Program-made: the position numbers and the translations under genes | Shown: positions 23,601-34,032 of the stretch, one piece after another | Layout: each line of letters starts with the position of its first letter | Numbering within the stretch: the stretch's first letter is position 1 | Origin: Halocafeteria seosinensis | Taxonomy: Eukaryota; Sar; Bigyra; Bicosoecida | Assembly (NCBI GenBank): GCA_001687465.1 | Contig: LVLI01000670.1 | Span: 1-46,701, forward strand | Direction: 5' to 3' | Length of the DNA stretch: 46,701 nucleotides | The notes under the pieces: model-generated | Told to the model about the DNA's origin: nothing | The model's input: only the letters and a program-made list of their open reading frames with translations | Database searches by the model: none

Positions 23601-24036
23601 ATTTGAGGCAACGAACAACGATGGTTTGCCTAATGGAGATGAGGCCGATAGCTCGGCTGCCGATTCCGATGTTGATGAGGAAGGCTCTTCCACACCCACG
23701 ATGAGCGCCCATGATGAGAACACTGATGTGCGTCATTCCACGATTGATACTAACCAACTTCCGGGGGTTGAAACGCGTAACTCTCTAACAAAGACAGGCC
23801 ATCTTAATGGCCACAATGGTAATTGTGCAACCGCTGCTGATGGTCAAGAATCATCCTCTGGCGAAGCAAAGGAAGCTTCGAAGCGAGACCACAATTCCGA
23901 TAGGTCTCCCTTTTCTGGGATGGTCAGTCCTGAACGAGACTCAACCAACATTTCCCCTGAAAAATATGGAAATATGTCGAACTCGGAAGATGCTGAGATG
24001 AGTGCTTTGTCTTCCTCAGGGCAAAGCGCCATTTGA
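20610..24036 (+). CDS. Unknown helical protein, five exons
   Basis: Exons 20610-20751, 20796-20946, 21017-22895, 22962-23110 and 23181-24036, giving 1,058 aa. Introns are 44, 70, 66 and 70 nt; the first is among the shortest here. I do not recognise the family. Residues 1-130 are helical and basic (GKWVASRYKKQFNITRCVRRL). Residues about 140-260 are amphipathic helices with alternating hydrophobic and Ala residues (VASAFVTTCLFLNCSIAYIRL, FSCALEALKGAEYLASLLP), which could be TPR-like. A Ser/Lys-rich disordered middle follows, then a second ordered block at about 605-840 (YGEELVEVISEFQNLYRSKRQHYPIFGFQSL; RYRILFYGKQ; VFHEVATKLQSWYRSLKRKSR). The last 200 residues are acidic, Ser-rich and disordered. 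A scaffold or regulator is likely, without further evidence. The exon lengths sum to whole codons, supporting the model. Confidence 0.8.
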
Positions 24037-24539
24037 AGATTCAGCAAAATGTTCTCTGTATAGGTTCACTTACTTTCAGAGTTAAGTGAGTAACGCAGCC
24101 ATTTTATCGGGCAACGCAGTACCTTTTGTGGTGGAACTCGTGTCGTATTTTGCATGATATCCGCCCTACTGGTACTTAGCCGCCTTATTTGCTCCATAGC
24201 GATACTCTCACGTTGTGGGGTCCATCTCCCTTGTACAGCATACAAATATTAACACGTGCGTTGCAATATACTTCCTGATTAGTTCCGCAATATGGTCCTA
24301 TTCGCTCTATTTGTGTCATACAAGCCGTTTTATCATAAATGATTTCTTCTTCTTTCTTCCTAATTCCCTCCGAAAACATCTCCCATTCCGTAATTCTGCA
24401 GCTCTCTACTGCAGTGGAACACACTTAGTAACACAGGTAATTCAAAGGAGCAATTTGAAGTACCAACGTACGCATGTGACATCAACGCCTTCGACTGAAC
24501 ATCTGCTAGCTGCAGTTTTGAAATGAATTCCGAGTACTT
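24037..24539. other. Convergent 3' region, no gene seen
   Basis: Lies between the stops of two convergent genes. It is AT-rich and should contain both 3' untranslated regions. No coding frame is supported. Confidence 0.4.
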
Positions 24540-24884
24540 CTATGAACTCGAAGAAGCCCCACAAACCGCACGAACCTTATCAATGGCTTCGTTGGTTGCC
24601 GTTCTTATGAGGTCTGTTACAACTTCCGGATGATTCTTAATCACCTGGTGCTCCCATTGAACCGAAATATCCTGCACAGTACCGTGTCCGTCAACCGTGA
24701 CATTCACTATACTTCCTCCCGCGCTTCCAATCACTCGTTCCTTTTCCAAGGTATCCACCAGTCGATTCAACGGCGCCATTCCCTGCGTAAACTGGTCACC
24801 GTGCACTTCCCGCGGCTTCATTTCGAGGAGACGACGACGGGCAAAAGGGTAGAAACGGCGAATGAGCTGCGTCACGCGCAACAT
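24540..24884 (-). CDS. YbaB/EbfC-family protein, probably organelle-targeted
   Basis: Single exon, 114 aa, starting at the ATG at 24884. The C-terminal 70 residues carry the YbaB/EbfC signature: a Gly-Ser turn and beta-hairpin (GSAGGSIVNVTVDGHGTVQDISV), then a helix (VTDLIRTATNEAIDKVRAV). Bacterial YbaB proteins are small dimeric nucleoid-associated DNA-binding proteins; eukaryotic copies are usually organellar. The first 25 residues (MLRVTQLIRRFYPFARRRLL) are Arg-rich, with hydrophobic residues and no acidic residues, like a mitochondrial or plastid presequence. The protein probably acts in organelle nucleoids. The frame stays open a few codons upstream but with no ATG. A short upstream exon cannot be excluded. 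Confidence 0.8.
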   Translation of the reverse strand: MLRVTQLIRRFYPFARRRLLEMKPREVHGDQFTQGMAPLNRLVDTLEKERVIGSAGGSIVNVTVDGHGTVQDISVQWEHQVIKNHPEVVTDLIRTATNEAIDKVRAVCGASSSS

Positions 24885-25391
24885 CTTCCACAAACGCCTA
24901 GGTTCACCAATTTCAATTCCTCAGGTGGTTCACAAAGCAGATCCCTTTTGCTCGCTTCCTCTACATATGTTCCCTCTGCGCGGGAAAAGCGGATTCAGCT
25001 GCGCCTCTGTCTGTCCCACTTGCACACAAATTTCCAAGCTACAGGAAAGGCAGCATCATCTCATATCCTTCGAAGAACTGGACCACACATGGGTTGAACC
25101 TGGGTAGACGAAATGATTGATGCCTACTTGTCCCATATGGGAATCCATGGATCATGGTTTCAAAGTGGCATTTTGCGTTGTCATGTTGCTCCCCTTGACA
25201 ATTGGTAAACATTCAATACTCCACAAGGCCTATAGACTTGATTTGCTTGAAAAAATTGAGCGGCGGATCCTTAGATAAGCTAATATTGGAGTGTAAGCAA
25301 AGGCACTGCAGCAGCCTGGAGGTGTCTGTTCTCGCTAAATACGTATTTCGGTCGATAAGTTGGTAATTCGACGCCCCTTTCTTGAGGAACG
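24885..25391. other. Divergent intergenic region, no gene seen
   Basis: Divergent spacer between the YbaB-like gene and the first SLC35F6-like gene, so it should hold both promoters. No further gene is supported. Confidence 0.4.
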
Positions 25392-27093
25392 ATGAGGACA
25401 CTGTTCCACTATATGCTCGCCTTGGGCATGCTCATTTCGGGAAGCATCAATACATTAGGTACGTCGCGAGACAGACAACCACTTATTGAGGGGGCATTGT
25501 CGGTCGCACGAAAACACCTTGGGGTCTCCATAAACGAACGCTCTTCGTAATTCTCGAATGCCCCTGCAGCGACGAAATGGGCGGATAAAATAAAGTCATG
25601 TGGCATATTGGAAGGCGAAAAACGCAAATTTGACCATCCATTGTAAGTGCTCGGTACCTGTCTAGTCTACCATGAGAACGCTTCCTGTAAAATGTTGTTT
25701 ACCGTATGGCTTTGTTTGGTATTAACTCAGCTACCAAGCATGTGGGATGTTCTTGGGAGAGTTTCTCTGCTTGTTCGTGTATCGGTTCCTTAAATGGCGA
25801 AACGCTGATAGTCCGGCTTACAAAAAGGAAGTTGAGGCTAGTAAACCATTCAACAGGGTTTTGTTGCTCCTTCCGGGTAAGTCTTCCATTCCAAAGCAGC
25901 CAAAGCATTTCGATTTTGAGCGACACATCTCACTGTTCCTTCAGCACTTTGCGACATGACCGCAACATCATTGATGTATGTTGGACTAAACCTGGTAAGT
26001 ACCTCACGTCGTTGTTTGTTTGTTGGTGAGAGCACTCTCACCCCCTCAATGTTGCTATTTGTCCAGACATATGCTTCGGTGTTCCAAATGCTTAGAGGAT
26101 CCGTCGTGATATTTACCGGTATATTTACTTATCTCTTTCTCAAAAGGAGACTTAGACCTTTTCGTTGGCTCGGCATGTTCTCAGTCATGATAGGAACTGT
26201 GCTCGTGGGAGTTTCGGGATTCGTCTGTAAGAACCAGAAATCTAATGATGCCCCCAACCAATCAGCGGGAAATACAATAATAATTCTAGCTCAGGTAAGA
26301 TTATGACGATGTTTGTGTCGTGGAAACCTCCGGTCCTGTCATCTCGATTACTCGGCGCAGATTGTGGTGGCGTTCCAAATGGTAGTGGAAGAGAAGTTTA
26401 TTTCAGGATACAACATTCCCTCCCTACAAGTTGTTGGGTGGGAAGGCTTTTGGGGCTTCTCAGTGTTGACCTTCCTCTTATTACCCATGTACTACATTCC
26501 GAGTATGTTTCTTGGTCCTCGGTCATACTTTGATATTGCCAGCGATTACTCGTTATGCTTTCGATGCAGAACCAAGTGCTCTAGCCACATCCGACAATAG
26601 CATAGAAGAACACTTTGAAAGTGCCCCTGATGCAGCTGCTATGATGGGCCGGAATTACCTTCTCAGTATAGCCGTTGTTGGGACGATATTATCAATTGCG
26701 TTTTTCAACTTCTTCGGTATCTCTGTCACCAAATACTTGAATGCCGCCACAAGGATGGTTCTGGACTCCGTCCGCACACTAGTAATTTGGGGATTCTCTT
26801 TGATTACGGGATGGCAAAAATTCTGCTGGATCCAGTTGATTGGTTTCGCAATTCTTCTCACTGGAACGGTGATTTATAACGATGTCCATCCTAAGGTACG
26901 ACTGCCCTACTTTAATTACGATCCGTACCCAGAAGATGAGGAGTACTACAAGGAGCTTGAAGAAGAAGAAGATAAGGACTTAATAACCCGTAAACCTGGT
27001 CACGAAAGCTACAAAGAGAGTCCTTTGTTTCCCTCCCAAGATCAACTTTACACTCCCACTTTGGGCCGGGCAGCAACTCTCAAGCAACACTAA
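25392..27093 (+). CDS. SLC35F6-like membrane transporter, copy 1
   Basis: Seven exons, 25392-25458, 25570-25642, 25731-25876, 25945-25994, 26067-26294, 26361-26502 and 26543-27093, giving 418 aa with about ten membrane helices of the drug/metabolite transporter fold. Family landmarks are LGMLISGSINTL, ATKWADKI, GMFLGEFLCLF, ALCDMTATSLMYVGLNL, FQMLRGSVVIFTG, AQIVVAFQMVVEEKFI, VGWEGFWGF, LLLPMYYIP, IAFFNFFGISVTK and ATRMVLDSVRTLVIWGFSL. Human SLC35F6 sits in lysosomal and mitochondrial membranes; its substrate is not settled. After the last helix comes an acidic tail with a short terminal motif (SPLFPSQDQLYTPTLG) shared with copy 2. Introns are 111, 88, 68, 72, 66 and 40 nt. The last is only 40 nt. 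Confidence 0.95.
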
Positions 27094-27659
27094 TGTTTTG
27101 CACGTGTCAGGGGCTTCAGCTCCTCGGATATGGCGCGTCTCACTGCTTGAGGTTGAGATGAGGATAGAAGTTGCAGTTGTTGCTTTTCTTTGGTATAGAT
27201 GCCAGCAGAGTTCAGAGTTATGGCTTTTGTCTTTGGCGAGAACATTAAGTTCGACTCTTTGAGTCTTTGTCACAGTGTGCTCGCCCTGCTAACTTCTACT
27301 AACGGCGAGAAATACATGTGTATCTGACTTATCAATTAGTTGGGTCTCGGCCGACCATCTACGTGTTTAATCCTTCAGTCGTTTGGAGATCCCAAGACTC
27401 CGCAGTTAAAGTTCCAACGCCCAGAACGGCACTACCTTTGGCTGGAGGGGGTGTACCATTAAGATGAGAGCACGGGTGTTGTTGGAAAGTGCGTGGCTCT
27501 ATAATATAGTTGCAAAAGGTCGTACTACGTGTATACGAGACTTGTAGTGCCCATTGGATAGCGGTCATTCTCCTCCGTTGTTCGAGGTTCTGGGGTCTTT
27601 TTCTCCTTCATATCCTCCATTTTACCACTCATACTGCATTCTACCACTAGTATAGCAAC
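27094..27659. other. Spacer between tandem transporter genes
   Basis: Between the two SLC35F6-like genes. It should contain the 3' region of copy 1 and the promoter of copy 2. No ORF or RNA gene is supported. Confidence 0.4.
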
Positions 27660-29326
27660 ATGAAGACTCTATTCCACTACATGCTAGCGCTGGGAATGCT
27701 CGTATCGGGGAGTATCAACACATTAGGTGAGCAACAGGGGCAAAAAAAGCTGACCAGACGTCAACTTATCGGTCCTTTCCTGCCATTTACACGTCCACTA
27801 TGAATGCAGCAACCAAATGGGCCGATAGAATCGATTCTTGCGGTGTGATCTCCGGTGAGAGGAGACTGTTTAATCATCCATTGTAAGTGATGGAGCACGT
27901 CCAGTGCTCTGTCGGAGGTCCGCCGCAGACGGGAAATGACGCTATATGAGGTCCATACACCATGATGCAGTTATCAAGCATGCGGGATGTTTATCGGAGA
28001 ATTCCTTTGTTTGTTTGTGTTTCGGATATTGAAATGGAAGAACGCGAACTCGGCGAAACAGAAGGAAGTAGAGGCACTGAAACCATTCAACCGAGTGCTC
28101 TTATTGCTTCCCGGTAAGTCTTACTGGACAATAAGTTACAGGCTTAACTTTCTCGGCAAACCGTGAATTTTTCTGGTGCAGCTTGCTGTGACATGACGGC
28201 CACTTCGCTCATGTACATTGGGTTGACGTTGGTAAGAGTGACACTAACTGCAGTATGCGGCTCACTACTTCTTGAACGAACCGTGTAATTGTGCAGACGT
28301 ATGCGTCAATATTCCAAATGTTGAGAGGCTCTGTAGTAATCTTCACTGGAATTATGAGTTACTTTTTCCTTAAGCGAAAACTGCGCCCGTTCCGTTGGTT
28401 CGGCATGTTCATGGTGCTGATCGGGACTGTGCTGGTGGGAATCTCTTTCCTTGTCTGCGGTGTCCCGAACGGTAAAGATAAACCGACAAACCCTAACCTG
28501 GGGACCATACTTATTGTGTTGGCTCAGGTAAGTTTGATCAGTACATGAAATGGTGTGTTCACTAAGAGAGTGTAGTGTCAATCTGCTAATCCTCCAGGTC
28601 GTCGTTGCATTTCAAATGGTGGTAGAGGAGAAGTTCATATCTGGTTACAATATTCCTTCACTGCAAGTCGTAGGATGGGAGGGGTTCTGGGGTTTTACGG
28701 TGCTGACAACGCTACTTCTACCCATGTACTACATCTCAAGTAAGTATTCGGCCTCATAGTGACCGGGGACTTCTGTATCTTAAGACTAGACTATTGGTGG
28801 CGTTGAACAAGCAGAACCGCATGCATTGGTTGGCAAGAATGAGTCATCTGCACATTTCGAAAACGCCGTTGATGCTGCAGCTATGATGGGAAACAACTGG
28901 CTCTTAAGTCTTGCTTTCAGTGGAACGGTCTTGTCAATTGCATTTTTCAATTTCTTTGGAATTTCCGTAACTAAACATTTAAATGCTGCAACTAGAATGG
29001 TACTTGATTCTGTCCGAACTCTTGTTATCTGGGGATTTTCTTTGATAATCGGTTGGCAGTCATTTTGTTGGATACAACTTGTTGGCTTTAGTATCTTGAT
29101 AACGGGGACAGTCGTGTACAATGACGTGCACAAGTCTATTCGACTTCCGTTTTTCAACTACGATCCTTATCCCGAAGACGAGCAAGCTTACAAAGAATTA
29201 GAAGATGAGGACGAAGATTTGCTTCGGAGAAAATTCAACGCGGAAGCGGAGAGTCCACTCTTCCCATCACAGGACCAACTCTATACCCCGACTTTGGGAA
29301 AGGCCACTACCCTCAGGCAGCACTAG
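27660..29326 (+). CDS. SLC35F6-like membrane transporter, copy 2
   Basis: Seven exons, 27660-27726, 27810-27882, 27971-28113, 28182-28231, 28297-28527, 28598-28739 and 28815-29326, giving 405 aa. Exons 1, 2, 4 and 6 have exactly the lengths of copy 1 and every intron has the same phase, so this is a tandem duplicate. The same landmarks occur (ATKWADRI, CDMTATSLMYIGLTL, FQMLRGSVVIFTG, VVVAFQMVVEEKF, MYYIS, IAFFNFFGISVTK, ATRMVLDSVRTLVIWGFSL), ending in the same SPLFPSQDQLYTPTLG tail. Divergence is greatest in the lumenal loop after YYIS, where copy 1 has about a dozen extra residues. The last acceptor (CAG at 28812-28814) is my best choice; an AG a few bases upstream would also keep frame. Both copies look functional. 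Confidence 0.94.
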
Positions 29327-29938
29327 TAAACGCGGTATTTTCTCGACGGAGCTTGCAGAGCTACCAGTGTTGGCTTTGGGGCTCAGCTACGGTGCTGTTG
29401 GGTCAATCATATTGTTTTACTTTCACTGGGTCACTGTACTCTTCTGGTTTAGTGCTTAGAACTGGGTTATAAGCTTGTAGCTTAATCAAAATATGAACTA
29501 CCGTTTCGATGCTTTAGCGGAAGGTTTTTCTGACCAACACCTTCCACGTCCCACTTGTATCTCGTAATTTTTCTTGTCAGTGTCCGTTCCGTTGTTGTAT
29601 CAACAAAACGATCCCGATTCCGCTTCCTCAATGTCACTTTTAGTTGAACTTGCAACACGGCAATCTTTTATGAGCCTTTGGGGAAAACGAAAAACGAAAC
29701 GAACCAGTTGCTTCCTTTCGAGGTTTGTTAAGGCTTACTTGTGCATGACCGAGGCACATTTCAACCGAGGCAGGGCGCTCACATCTGGGTTTATCTCTAG
29801 TGGTAGTATAAAGCTCGATCGTGGTGGCAAAGGGGCGATTGAATCGTCTTATATCAGCTGGAATTTGGCCAGTTTTCTGGATATAAAGATCGCCCTATTT
29901 CGGGTGTTTCCCTGCCCGTAGAAGACAATAGACCAACA
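29327..29938. other. Intergenic, no gene seen
   Basis: Spacer between the second transporter gene and the GT10 gene. Overlapping frames at 29574-29921 show no family similarity. The 3' part should hold the promoter of the GT10 gene. Confidence 0.4.
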
Positions 29939-32139
29939 ATGGTTGGAAAGGATAATATTCGGAATCGAAAGAACTCGCCTCCTGTCCCAGGTATGGTTGA
30001 ATAAGCGAAGAAAATAGAGAAAAAAGAATTTGAATTTGGAAGCACACGTGTCGTCGAGCTCATTCAATGTTTGTTTGCTCCTTATACAGTGGGTATTGAC
30101 GTCGATTCGGATCATCCATATGGAGGAGAAGCATCAGAAATCAATGGGACCACACGATCTCCTTCATCAGGGGGATCCTTCGGCCAACTGCATGGCCCAC
30201 GTGCAGCCAAAGGCAAGAAATCCCCGAAAAACAAGGGAGGATCAGTTCTGTATATGGTCTTGATCGGCCTCGCTGTGGTATTATTGGCCGGAGCAGGGTT
30301 TGTCGGATACTATGGCGTCAACAACGTCGTCCAGCGTGGAACTGCGTTCTTGGAACCGCAAGCGGTACCGGGAGATAGTGGGCGTCAGCTTCATGATGAC
30401 AAGATCCAAGAGCAGCGCCAACGAGAGGAGGAAGAGCAACGTAGGAGAGAAGAGGAGGAGGAACGCAGGCGGCAAGAAGAGGAGGTCGAACGGCAGCGTA
30501 GAGAGCAGCAAGAAAAAGAGCACCAGGAAAGAGAAATGAGAGCGAAGATGGAGCAGGAGCACGAAGAACAGGCGAGGCAAAGCCGGGAACTCGAAGAGCG
30601 CTACAAACAGCTCCAAGAGTTTGATCAGAGAATACGGACGATCATTCTCTCCTCCGGAAATGGGCTGTGGAATACAGGAGTGTGGACAGGGTGGGGTGAA
30701 GGAGCGAAAGTAGAACTAATGTGGGCCGCTGCAGGTGTACAAGTTGACAAAAAATGCCCGTTTCGTTGCCACTTTACTCGCGATGAGAACTTGCTTCCTC
30801 AAGCTGATGCAGTTGTACGTCTTCTGTTTTTTACTTGGTCGTTTTCGCTTTGCAAGAAGTGCCAATTCTTTTTCGCGGTTTTATCAGGTAATGGAAACCA
30901 TTAATCATTTGAAGTTCCTCGGAAAAGAGCGGGCTATTAACACGGAAATTCCTTGGCCTGAAAAACGAGAATTTCCCATGAAGGATCCCAAATCAGGTCA
31001 AGTCCCGGAGGGTGAGTTTGTCGGCTCCATTTTGAACTGCATATGTTGGTGCCAATCATGTTCTTGCTTGCTTTACAGGTAAGAGCCCTGTCTTACCGTT
31101 GGTAGGCCAATTTTACTTCGAGCCAACGCAGGGTGATCACTATGACTTTACAAGTATGTCTGGTGGCTGTTTTCTTTGACTGGGTCCTGTCGCATGATAT
31201 TCGATTGCTTGCTTCCAGGCTCTCCTAAGTTGCAAGAGAATATTGACTTCCGTGTAGTACCGGGGAAAGAAGCGGAGCTTCCAATCACACTGGTCTGCCC
31301 ATGGGGGCGCAGTAAGGAGGCCTTTTTGGAGCAGCCACCACAGAAAGACAATGAAAGGTACGCGCTGGACGAGCCTAAAGAATTTCCGTTGGCCGTTCAA
31401 TCTCTATTTTGGCTGCAGAATGCTCGCATACTTCAATGAGCATGGCAACGCTCCCGAATTCAATGACTTCCTCAATGTGAGTACTGCTGTCCTTTTGATC
31501 ATCCTTTTGTGGCGAAGCTACCAATGTTTTCCCTAGTACAGAGGCTTTTTGAATTGGGACAAGATCGCATCCATAGTTTCATTCATAGGAAGAATAGGGA
31601 GATGCCAGTAGAAGCTGGGGGGAACCCTTTCCAATTGGAAAATCGCCTCCGCTTTTTATGTAAGCATTATGCTTGAGAGCATGTTACTTTTCGTCTATAT
31701 TAATGCCGAACGCGAGCTTGTAAATTTTCCAGCGGAATACAAATTCCATCTCATCACAGAAGCGACTTTAGAAGAAAACTGGGTGGCCCCTGAATGGAGT
31801 CAAGCATTCGCTGCTGGAACGGTTCCTGTATGTGGTTGTGCCTCTTACATTGCTTGCTTTAAAATGTTTGCACTGTGTAGCGCACTGCAGGTTTACATGG
31901 GTGCTCCAAATATCGATGAGTTCGCTCCCGGACCAAAGAGTTTCATCAACGCTCGCGATTTCTCCTCTGCCGACGAACTATGGGATTTCCTGAATCATTT
32001 GAACCAGAATGAGGAAGAGTATATGCAATATCACGAATGGAAGAAGAACGGACTTTCCGAAACATTCGAAGCAAAACTGCATCAGTGCGCGCACTATGCC
32101 GAATGCCGGATTTGCGAGCACGTGGTTCGAAGAACTTGA
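29939..32139 (+). CDS. Membrane-anchored GT10 (fucosyltransferase-like) protein
   Basis: Nine exons, 29939-29990, 30090-30814, 30888-31011, 31079-31153, 31219-31357, 31419-31476, 31542-31659, 31733-31827 and 31891-32139, giving 544 aa. Introns are 61-99 nt. It is a type II Golgi-type protein: a short cytosolic N-terminus, one helix at about 70-92 (VLYMVLIGLAVVLLAGAGFVG), a Glu/Arg/Gln-rich coiled-coil stem at about 118-185, then a GT10 domain from about 215. GT10 marks are FRCHFTRDENLLPQADAVV, VGQFYFEPT, YKFHLITEA, AGTVPVYMGAPNIDEFAPGPKSFINARDF and the C-terminal Cys motif CRICEH, most like plant FUT11-13. The usual DYVTEK stretch is replaced by NWVAPEW. Expected role: transfer of fucose from GDP-fucose to glycans of secreted proteins. 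The intron between exons 8 and 9 (63 nt) is in frame without a stop. Confidence 0.88.
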
Positions 32140-32481
32140 GAGGTCTTTCACGAGAATGTCACCTTGGCTGTTGCATTGCATGTGAACTAAATGTATAATG
32201 AGTGTAATGTAATCTACAATTGAGTCACTATGTTGCTAATGTACAACCCATAACATTTCTTTTGTATGTTGTAGACTTCCATTGACCGTATTGTAGAAGA
32301 CGCTGGAACGGGGAAATCCACGAAACGATGCCAGCATGAGCATCATGGAAGACATTGTTTGAGTTAGATAGCATACAAATTAAGAAATATGATTATTGTT
32401 GTAACAATTCTTGCGAATCAAGGGAAACACACTCTGTTTAGTTAATTAAACAATCGGTGCTATGCCGTGACTTCGAATTGT
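32140..32481. other. Convergent 3' region, no gene seen
   Basis: Between the stops of the GT10 gene and the convergent cathepsin Z-like gene. AT-rich, with no coding frame supported. Confidence 0.4.
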
Positions 32482-33691
32482 TTATGGGCTCATGGGTCCC
32501 CATACGTTCTTGGGTACACCCCAACTGCACTGTTCTTCGATTCCAAGGTTGTCGACACCACGTACGATGCGGAACCAACCGTGTTCACCCCAGTACATGC
32601 CCCAAGAGTTGCGGCCAATCCAGTAGGGAAGCTTGGAACCATCGTTCTGTACTTCTTCACCCCATCCAACAACAGAGATGATATGATCAATATTCCTGGC
32701 TCCGGTGTGGTCATAGATAATGCCACCATAGTAGTCTTCCATGGGGCCGGCGTCTACACCGCAAGCAATTGGCCCACGAGCGTATATTTCGGCCATCATC
32801 TTCTTCTCTCCTGCAACGGTGCCGTATTCTGTAATCTCGTAGTTAGTGTAGTTGCTCTTCGGTACAGCGAAGCAGTTGGATTCACCCCATGGGTTGCAGT
32901 TCTTGCAGACATGTTCATCGGTGCACTGGTTATCGGTGGCTTGGTACTGTTGGCAAGTATCGTCGGGAATACCGTTCTCATGGACATATTGGAAGGCGCC
33001 TGTAGCAGTACCACCGTGGCAGGTTCCGGCGACATCTTGTCCACAGTTTAGGATCACCTGGATAGCGAAGTTGATATCAGGCCAAGCAGCGCCGCGCATG
33101 ATTTTGACGCGGTCAGCAAGAGAACTCATGGCACCATGAGCCCAGCAAGATCCGCAATAAGTAGGGATGTGTTGGTTCAAGTTCTTGGTCACGTAGTTCA
33201 CTCCGGAGACGTTAGTCCAGGTGAATTCACTAGGAAGACTCGAGACGTCAATGTACTGCAGACCAAAAACATTTCGAAAACGTCAGAGTCGGCAAGTTCA
33301 AGTTCCCACACTTCCACACGGAAAAGGAGCTGAAGTTCAGTATGCAACTTCAACATGCCCGGGAACAAGAGAACGACAAAAACACGTCAGGCACACACCC
33401 CAGGGAGATCTAAGGGGAAGAACACGGCTCAGGGATCCCAGGATCCTCCTCAAAAGGCAAAAACCCGCACCACTTTACACTTCGGTTTACGCTTTATCAA
33501 GGCATATCATATCCAATGCACACGGGGGAAACTTTGTTACATACCTCATGAGGTCGGGCGGTCTTGACCACCTCTAATTTGTCGTGCTTGGGCATAACCT
33601 TGATCTCATTCGGGCGTCCTTTGTTGGAGGACGCCGAGGCCACCGCCGCGATGGCGGACACCACCAACAACGTAGAAGCAATAGAGCGCAT
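32482..33691 (-). CDS. Cathepsin Z/X-type cysteine protease
   Basis: Two exons on the minus strand (33691-33545 and 33255-32482) give 306 aa. The intron is 289 nt, by far the longest here. The junction PHE|YIDVSSLPSEFTW matches the family sequence at the start of the mature enzyme. A signal peptide (MRSIASTLLVVSAIAAVASA) is followed by a short propeptide, as is usual for cathepsin Z. The catalytic Cys is in NQHIPTYCGSCWAHG, which also contains the HIP insertion diagnostic of this subfamily. The catalytic His is in RNIDHIISVVGWG and the Asn in GRNSWGMYWGEHGW. KKMMAEIYARGPIACGV is another strong landmark. It is a papain-family (C1A) lysosomal or secreted carboxypeptidase. All catalytic residues are present. 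Confidence 0.95.
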
Positions 33692-34032
33692 TATTCGTAC
33701 TGTGTTAATCTCGATAGTAGACAAAGTTAACTTCTGATAACTGTGTTATATATCAATACCGAGTGAATCATTAGACTTGACAAGTGTTATTGGCCACTGG
33801 GCGGAGCCCGGATTCCGGGCGCTTAGCCCGGCTGGTGGGAACCATACAACGGCACACGGTGTGCCGCACACCGTTATACGACTCACTGGCCACGGTTCCA
33901 CCATGGTGACTGAAAAGAAGATTTCACGAAAAAGAAAGGAATATAGGAAGAACACCCTTTGACACTAAAAGCAATCGTTTGCTTCGGGAAATCTATCGCA
34001 AGCGTTCATTTCTCAGGTGTTATCAAGATGGA
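33692..34032. other. Promoter side of cathepsin gene with GC-rich hairpins
   Basis: Contains the upstream region of the cathepsin Z-like gene and the 3' flank of PA14 copy A. At 33806-33820 there is GCCCGG-ATT-CCGGGC. At 33850-33874 two mutually exclusive 8-bp hairpins overlap: CGGCACAC pairs with GTGTGCCG, and ACGGTGTG pairs with CACACCGT. No coding frame is supported. Confidence 0.5.

Noticed and set aside
32852-33139. Plus-strand frames inside the cathepsin Z-like gene
   Set aside because: They lie antisense to a strongly identified protease exon and resemble nothing.
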